A DNA stretch of 64,000 nucleotides from Limnomonas spitsbergensis (Eukaryota > Chlorophyta > Chlorophyceae > Chlamydomonadales). The first letter of the stretch is position 1, and each line of letters opens with the position of its first letter. Below, piece by piece: positions 58,201-64,000 of this stretch. The notes below the pieces were generated by a model. That model had not been told where the DNA came from. It made no database searches and saw nothing but the letters and a program-made list of their open reading frames with translations. Position numbers and translations under genes: made by a program. The stretch lies in NCBI GenBank assembly GCA_037349105.1, contig JAYJMM010000120.1, positions 5,956,001-6,020,000 of the forward strand, read 5' to 3'.

Positions 58201-59080
58201 GGCATGGGCTGCGGGTTGCAGATACGCTGTGCGCATTAGCCTCTTATGGCATGGCCTGGGGGCTGTAGGTGGGTTGTGCACAATTACATACTGTGATATG
58301 GAAGGGGAGCTGCACGTGGGTTGTGCGCAACTGCCTGTTGTGACATGGGCTGGGGGCTACATGTTGGCTGTGCGCATTTGCCTGCTGTGGAATGGGCGGA
58401 GGCTCCTATCCGGCAGTGTGCAATTGCCTGCTATGACATGGAATGGGGACTGCATGTAGGCTATGCACAATAGCCTGCTGTGGCATGGGCCAGGGGCTGC
58501 AGGTGGGAAGTGCGCATTGCCTGCTGGGGCATGGAATGGGAACTGCATGCTGGCTGTGCGCATTAGCCTACTGTGGCATGGGCCATGGGCTGCAGGTGGG
58601 AAGTACATATTTGCCTGCTGTGACATGCATGGGCTGGGGGCTGTATGTTGGCCGTACACAAATTCCTGCTGTGGCATGCGCTAGGGGATGCAAGGGGGAA
58701 GTGCGCATTTGCCTGCTGTGGCATGGGCTGGGGCTGCAGGTGGGTTGTGCGCCATTGCCTGCTGTGGCATGGGCCAGGGGCCGCAGGTGGGAAGTGCGCC
58801 ATTGCCTGCTGTGGCATGGGACAGGGGCTGCAGGTGGGAAGTGCGCATTGGATTGCTGTGGCATGGGCCAGGGGCTGCAGGTGGGAAGTGCGCATTGGAT
58901 TGCTGGGGCATGGGCTGGGGGCTGCAGGTGGGAAGTGCACATTTGTCTGCTGTGGCATGGGCTGCGCGTCCCCTCTCAGTCCAGGCAGTGTGGCTGGAGA
59001 AGGCCAGAGGGATCGTCGCCAGGCTCGTAGGCGGCCGCATCACTGTCGTCATCGTCACCGCCAAGCACTTCAGGCACTAA
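55246..59080 (+). CDS. Single-domain rhodanese-fold protein with Ser at the catalytic Cys position
   Basis: Rhodaneses move sulfane sulfur through a Cys persulfide. Core exons agree in phase: 55246-55606, 56012-56171, 56582-56657 and from 56903. The fold is clear: ISRQAVAAVLQ, VVLLDVRRPDERALYGSLQG and SVHIPGA, then LPPDEFREEHGF, the active-site strand and loop VMVVYSRGGQRALWAAQV, and VLVYKEGTYGWRM. Active members read YC-x5 here; this copy has AGC (Ser) at 56121-56123 in place of Cys, so sulfur transfer is unlikely. The 3' end has two options. The fourth exon can read on to TAA at 57010, or it can splice at 56993 to 57088-57149 and then 58985-59080 (stop TAA). The second keeps phase and gives a protein-like tail (KAYWHYFGHAIGL, AVWLEKARGIVARLVGG). 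The start exon may lie further upstream. Confidence 0.75.
55751..55880 (+). repeat. Dispersed repeat, SINE-like, copy 2 (rhodanese gene intron 1)
   Basis: Matches 45595-45690 over four blocks, ending CGTGGCCGAGCGTTAGGCAG, which looks like the 5' part of a tRNA-Leu/Ser. Confidence 0.6.
56310..56425 (+). repeat. Degenerate telomere-like repeats inside an intron
   Basis: TTAGGG and TTTAGGG motifs recur about ten times at irregular spacing in intron 2 of the rhodanese-fold gene, mixed with GATGAGTGA repeats. It is too degenerate and short to be a telomere. Confidence 0.5.
57880..58965. repeat. Minisatellite with about 47-bp units
   Basis: The unit resembles TGCTGTGGCATGGGCCAGGG, then GCTGCAGGTGGGAAGTGCGC, then ATT plus a short variable part. 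Copies are more diverged at the left and nearly identical near 58740-58930, where the array has grown most recently. It lies in what is probably the last intron of the rhodanese-fold gene. Confidence 0.88.
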
Positions 59081-59084
59081 TGTA

Positions 59085-59915
59085 AGCCTGCTACGGGTTG
59101 GGGCCTTACTATTTGGTATCAGAAACGTGTACTGAGGTATCACATAAGGGAAGCGGTGGTATATCCGAGGAGCTGGGAGCAGTGACTTTACTGCGTGCAG
59201 GGCGAGTCAGATGTATCGACACGTTTTAGGGGTACTGACCCGCCGTCCCAACCTGGTTCACACTAGCAGTACCAACTGCAATTTGAAGTTATCTCTCTAG
59301 GAACTGCCTCGATCGACCTGGTGTGTTGCTACATCGTCAAGTGCTGTAATCAGCTTGCCATACACGGTATATTGAGGTTTGTTGGGGTATCATTTGATTC
59401 CGAATGGCAGTTGGATGCCAAACTTGCGGCGGCTGAGCCTGAAAAGTGGCCAAAACCCGGTTAAGGTAGAACCTTAAGTGTAGGTGGTGCCAACTGAAAA
59501 TGGCTTTTTGAGCCAGATTCACTTCGCGTCGGCCACTTTCGCCCTTGGCAATTTCCGGACGACCATCAGCCTTCGATCCTGTGTGTTTTCGTCCCTGTCA
59601 TGCTGCCTCTATCTTATCGCGTGGTTGAGTGCGTTCGTCTCTCACACCTTTCGAAATGACGGCCCAAGCGATGGCAGCGATCAAATAAAGTGGTTCGGTT
59701 TAGATTCGCAACAGCAACAAGCAACAATGGCAGCAGATAGTACTGAAGAGGATGTACCGTGTTGAATGAAACAGAAACGACGAACACCACTTTCGCGAAT
59801 TTATCTGGTGTGAATCGGTCTCCCGTAGTCGGATTGGGAACGCGAGATAGTGTGGGTTCACTTCGACCAACTGCCACATTCAGTTCGCCGGTGTGAATCG
59901 CCTCTAAGTCTCCCC
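59085..59915. other. No gene seen
   Basis: Short frames only. The right end runs into the TIR-element cluster. Confidence 0.4.
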
Positions 59916-59918
59916 TAA

Positions 59919-60677
59919 CAGCACGTTTCTGATTGGACCCCGGAAACTTTCCGGGGTGTTTCCGGTGTGTTTTGAGCTGAAACACTGGACCCCGGAAAAT
60001 CTCCGGAGCCTTTAGACCACCAAGAGTCGTACAGCAGTACGTCTCTTGTTTTTCCGGGGACCCCCCCCCCCCTCCCCGGAAATTCCAAAGACCCCGGAGA
60101 GTTTTCAGGCCATCGAATAGCTTTTGTTTATAAATATGAATCGCCGCATTTTCTTCCCATGAACTTATCGGGCGGTAGTGATGGGGGCGGCCCTGCAGAA
60201 AGGCCGCGGGCCGCCTCGGCCTTGGTCACTCTGCGAGCGAGTCATCCCTATCATCATCATTATCATCAGCAGCAGAAGCAGAAGCAGCAGCAACAGCGCA
60301 GATAACATGTAGGCACCCATTCGGCAATATCGCAGTAAACCCTGAACCACGCAAGATTACGCGGCCTCACGTTCCGGTGTGTGGCTCCGGGGTGTTTGCA
60401 GAAACACCGGAAAATCTCCGGGCCCTTAGCCTTTAGACCACCAAGAGGCCCGCCTCGGCCTTGACCACTCCGCGAGCGAGTCATCCCTATCATCATCATT
60501 ATCATCAGCAGAAGCAGCAGCAACAGCGCAGATAACTTTTAGGCACACATTCGGCAATATCGCAGTAAACCCTGAACCACGCAAGATTACGCGCCCTCAC
60601 GTTCCGGTGTCTGGCTCCGGGTTGTTTTGCAGAAACACCTCACCTGGGAACTTCCTGAAGACCAGAAGACCGTCGTC
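59919..60677. mobile_element. Type-B TIR element, truncated, with an internal tandem duplication
   Basis: The left end is CAGCACGTTTCTGATTGGAC after TAA, with CCCCGGAAACTTTCCGGGG just inside. It matches the nested element near 23517-24076 in reverse. A segment of about 230 bp (near 60213-60443, starting CCTCGGCCTTG) is duplicated in tandem at about 60444-60660. The expected right end (complement of CAGCACGTTTCTGATTGG) is absent; similarity stops around 60677, just before the type-A element. Confidence 0.7.
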
Positions 60678-60688
60678 TAGTCTCCTAA

Positions 60689-61247
60689 TAGCCTGTTTCT
60701 GATTGACTGCGGAACTCCTCCGCAGACCCTGTCGTACAGAAACGGGGTCTGTGGAACTGCTCCGCAGGCCTTCAGAAGACCCACGAGCGGCCTTTTTCCC
60801 GAGGACCCCCCCCCCTCCTCGGAACTTCCACAGTCTGCGGAACATTTTATGCCTTCGAATTGACATTAATTATATATTAGAAACCCTATATTTTTCTGTC
60901 CATGGACCTATCGGGCAGTGGCCGTGGCGGCGACCCTGGACAAAGTCCGCGTCAGGCATCCTTCTACGACCCTTCGAGACAGCAGCCGCTGCAGCAGGAT
61001 AAGCCCGAGGATAAGACCGAGGTTACCGACAGCCATTGGAGGCATATTGTTATTAGGAAGAGATGTGGTCGAAACGTTGTGAAGAGAAAGAGAAATGAAG
61101 GGATAATGTGCACACAATCGGCAATACTACAGTACGCCCTGAACCCTGCACGGTCTCGTTCCGCAAGAAACGACCTCTGCGGAACTCTTCCGCAGGCCAT
61201 TAGACCGTCGTACATTTTTTTCTCCGCAGTCAATCAGAAACAGGCTG
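60689..61247. mobile_element. Complete type-A TIR element, 559 bp
   Basis: Inverted ends AGCCTGTTTCTGATTGACTG with TAA directly repeated on both sides (60686-60688, 61248-61250). Subterminal hairpins use the TGCGGA/TCCGCA motif (60708-60724, 60753-60768, 61178-61198) and a CCGAGGA, C-run, TCCTCGG hairpin near 60800-60822. No transposase is encoded. Confidence 0.8.
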
Positions 61248-61249
61248 TA

Positions 61250-61395
61250 AGTCTCAGACACGTCAAGTAAGTCTCAAGTGAGTCTCAAGTGAGACTTAAG
61301 TGAGACTTAGGGGAGACTTAGGGGAGCCTCTTACTTGACGGGGAGACTTAGGGGAGACTCTTATTTGACGGGGAGACCTGAGGTGACGGGGGCGG
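61250..61395. repeat. Short tandem repeats of GAGACTTA/AGTCTCAA
   Basis: Repeats of AAGTGAGACTT and GGGGAGACTTA directly follow the type-A element. TAAGTCTCCCC also lies immediately left of the type-B element at 59905-59918, so the TIR cluster sits inside this repeat type. Confidence 0.6.
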
Positions 61396-61399
61396 GAGC

Positions 61400-62315
61400 G
61401 GGAGGTGACGGACCCGACCCACCCGGTGTACGAATGTCGATGACAAAGCAGGCGCCGATTTGCACCCATCTGCCCCCACTGCATGCCGCGTCGAACAATC
61501 GGCTCATACTGGACAAATTGACAAACATTTGATTTGTGCTCCCTGGAGGAAAGTGGGGAGACCCCGAGACCCCTGCAGATTTGTCATTTCCAGCGGAGGG
61601 TGTGACTGTCATCTTTCGCTTCCGGAAGTATTCATTGCAGGCATCTCAAGATAGTGGCGCCGTCTGGACGGTAGAATGATGAGATGAGAGTGGTATCTTA
61701 GCAAAACATTTTCGATGGTAGCCCATGAGGACAGAGGACCCTGCTCGGGCCTGTTCATCATGCGTAGGGCCCTCCTGTCCTCCAAGCGGTAAGATTGTGT
61801 GCATCATATTTATGCACCTGCGTCTCCGTAGACGAACACATCGCACGTACAATACGGAACCGACAGGGCTCAGCAGGCTTGCCTGCTTGCCGTCGCGAAA
61901 GATATCACATGAGGTCTTCTTGCAAACGTTCGCGGAAGCTCTATCTCGAACCAATCTCGATGCAGAGGGCATACTTTGGCAACCATGGGCATCTTACCTG
62001 CCCACACAAGCTGCCATGCCTGTTCCTGAGATCTGGATGTGTAATCGCAGGGCCTGGTGGCTGAAGGGACTGAATCAAAATGCATGCGGCAAGAGCTTCG
62101 CTGAATACTTGTGCAGCGCTTCGTACCAAACGGTGTGCACCATTCAGACCCAGCTCGTGTAGCTTGCATGATCAGATTCCCTCACGCTGAACAATCTGCC
62201 TGCTTGGGACCATTACCGCTTCTTCATTGTAAAACAATGTTAGTCTGATCAGATAGCGAAGGGTAGTGGCGTGAGGAGGCTACCGTATGACTGTTGTACA
62301 TGCTGCATGCCCTGC
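61400..62315. other. No firmly supported exon
   Basis: Plus-strand frames at 61725-62162 have mixed composition. The upstream exons of the HNOBA gene must lie here or earlier but could not be recognised. Confidence 0.3.
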
Positions 62316-62319
62316 GCAG

Positions 62320-63205
62320 CTGCTGAGGTCATCACTCGCCCCTGTCGGCCTGCTGACCTTCCTCAGCTTGTTCTCGGACAATTCGGAATTTGATGACGAT
62401 TCAATTGCGGCTGCCTGCCAGGTTGAACAGGTGAGGCCTGTTTGGGGCATTGCCGCACATCGGCATGTGTGACATCTTCTTCCCTTGGTTTCTAACCAGA
62501 CAGTTGGACACCCATGCGGCTGAGCCTTCGGAGCAGGGCCCAGAGGTGCTATGTCAGCCATGCCATGCCATAACATGCTTAGCCGCACGCCATGCCATGC
62601 CATGCCAAACCGCAGGCCATGCCATGCCTAGCCGCAGGCCATGCCATGCCTAGCCGCACGCCATGCCATGCCGCACATCAGTGGGACAATTAACGGCCAG
62701 TTGGCAACAGGCTGATGCTGCTTTGTTAAGTCTGACAGAGATTCTCCACCTTGCACTCTCCCCTCCCGAGCAGCGAGGCCCCACCACCTGGAGGGTTGTC
62801 GTAGAAGAGACGAGCATGATCTTCGGAGAGCCCCCAGACACGAATCAGCTGGGCCAACGTTTCGTGGAGGGCGCGCTGCATGCGCTGGCCGAGAGGCGCA
62901 TGCTGGGCGTCGTGCACATTGAGAATGTGGACACGTATGCAGAGGAGGCCCAGGACCTTGACGAAGCGCAGCGGAGCGAGCGACGGATCCACCCCAGCTC
63001 CTACGTGTGCGACGTCGAGGTGGAGCCTGTGCAGCTGCCCTCCCTAGTGGAGCCCTGTGACGCCATGCTGTGCAGTGCATCTGAAGAAAGGCGGGGGGAC
63101 CTGCCGCCGCCGGCGCCTGCCCTGCAGTACACGCTGCTTCCGGACCAGTGCTGCCGGCTGTTTCCCTTTCACATGGTTCTGAATGAACAAGGGCAGGTGC
63201 TTCAG
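62320..63205 (+). CDS. Soluble guanylate cyclase-type gene with HNOBA domain, partial
   Basis: Two exons join in phase: 62320-62430 and 62711-63205. The second ends with the hallmark of the heme-NO-binding-associated (HNOBA) domain, CCRLFPFHMVLNEQGQVLQ, which in soluble guanylate cyclases (CKAFPFHIIFDRDL type) links the sensor to the cyclase and mediates dimer contact. Upstream segments (SLTEILHLALSPPEQ, then RFVEGALHALAERRMLGVVH) are helical and not assigned. The domain is cut at a GTGGGC donor; the rest of HNOBA and any cyclase catalytic domain must lie past the window. No H-NOX heme domain was recognised upstream. The following intron is filled by a 24-bp minisatellite. Confidence 0.72.
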
Positions 63206-63209
63206 GTGG

Positions 63210-63960
63210 GCTGGGGGCAGTGGGGTAGGTGGGCCTGTCTGGTGAGAGATGGGTGGGCATGCCTGGTGGGAGACATGTGGGCCTGTCTGGTGTGAGACAG
63301 GTGGGCCTGCCTGGTGAGAGACATGTGGGCTTGTCTGGTGGGAGGCATGTGGGCCTGCGTGGTGGGAGACATGTGGGCCTGTTTGGTGGGAGAAGGATGG
63401 GCCTGTTTGGTGGGTGACAGATGGGCCTGTTTGGTGGGAGACAGGTGGGCCTGTCTGGTGGGAGAAAGGTGGGCCTGTTTGGTAGGATACAAGCGGGCCT
63501 GTTTGGTGGGAGAAGGATGGGCCTGTTTGGTGGGAGACAGGTGGGCCTGTTTGGTGGGTGACAGGTGGGCCTGTCTGGTGGGTGACAGGTGGGCCTGTCT
63601 GGTAGGTGACAGATGGGCCTTTCTGGTGGAAGACAGGTGGGCCTGTTTGGTAGGACTGTAGGAACAGGTGGGCTTGCCTGGTGGGACACAGGTGGGCATG
63701 TTTGGTGGGAGACAGGTGGGCCTGCCTGGTGGGAGACAGGTGGGCCTGTTTGGTGGGCGATAGGTGGGCATGTCTGGTGGGCGACAGGTGGGCCTGCCTG
63801 GTGGAAGACAGGTGGGCCTGTTTGGTGGGAGAAGGGTGGGCCTGTTTGGTGGAAGACAGGTGGGCCTGTTTGGTGGGAGAAAGGTGGGCCTGTTGGTGGG
63901 TGACAGGCCCGACAGGTGGGCCTGTTTGGTGGGACACAGGTGGGCGTGCCTGGTTTTGGA
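63210..63960. repeat. Minisatellite with 24-bp units, intronic
   Basis: The unit is GGTGGGCCTGTTTGGTGGGA plus GACA, repeated about 30 times with CTGTCTGG, CTGCCTGG and AAGG variants. It begins at the donor of the HNOBA exon, so it lies in the intron. Proline-rich open frames on the minus strand are by-products. Confidence 0.92.
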
Positions 63961-64000
63961 GTTGCGGGACATGCGCGTAGATGCAGGATTGGGATTTGTG

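Noticed and set aside
62628..63689. 353-aa proline-rich minus-strand frame (and a 297-aa neighbour at 63044-63937)
   Set aside because: The PTCLPPxRP-type repeats come from the 24-bp minisatellite; the rest is antisense to the HNOBA exon.

Overview
The window is nuclear DNA from a eukaryote, most likely a green alga or a close relative. The genes are split by many GT-AG introns, and the reading frames close only after splicing. The best gene is a nine-exon mitochondrial glycine-cleavage T-protein whose exon phases all match. A plant-type OCP3-like homeodomain gene points to the green lineage. A guanylate-cyclase-type HNOBA domain and a CG9801-type PP2C are also present. The assignment to green algae is an inference; no species can be named from the sequence. 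I see no rRNA, tRNA, CRISPR or bacterial operon.

Layout. 1-7.2 kb: minus-strand open frames of unknown function and a 476-bp inverted-repeat element. 7.3-10.6 kb: two abutting minisatellites (35-bp units with a 206-bp higher-order period, then 18-bp units) running into a broken Tc1/mariner transposase (10.6-11.7 kb). 14.2-17.8 kb: OCP3-like homeodomain gene (-). 21.0-22.1 kb: unknown gene (-). 23.0-24.1 kb: nested TIR elements. 26.4-27.5 kb: 36-bp minisatellite. 29.3-33.7 kb: SGNH-hydrolase-fold gene (+) with altered catalytic positions. 34.8-38.7 kb: GCVT (-). 39.3-41.2 kb: decayed LINE. 44.7-45.3 kb: complete TIR element. 46.8-49.4 kb: PP2C-like gene (-). 50.2-52.8 kb: histidine-phosphatase gene (-). 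53.3-54.4 kb: 21-bp minisatellite. 55.2-59.1 kb: rhodanese-fold gene (+) with Ser at the catalytic Cys position. 59.9-61.2 kb: TIR-element cluster. 62.3 kb to the end: HNOBA (soluble guanylate cyclase-type) gene (+) running off the window with a 24-bp minisatellite in its intron.

The genes do not form a pathway. What links the window is its repeats: minisatellites, a family of TIR elements with 3-bp target duplications and type-specific subterminal hairpins, and at least three short dispersed repeats found mostly inside introns. All exon coordinates were worked out by hand from splice sites, phase and family resemblance.
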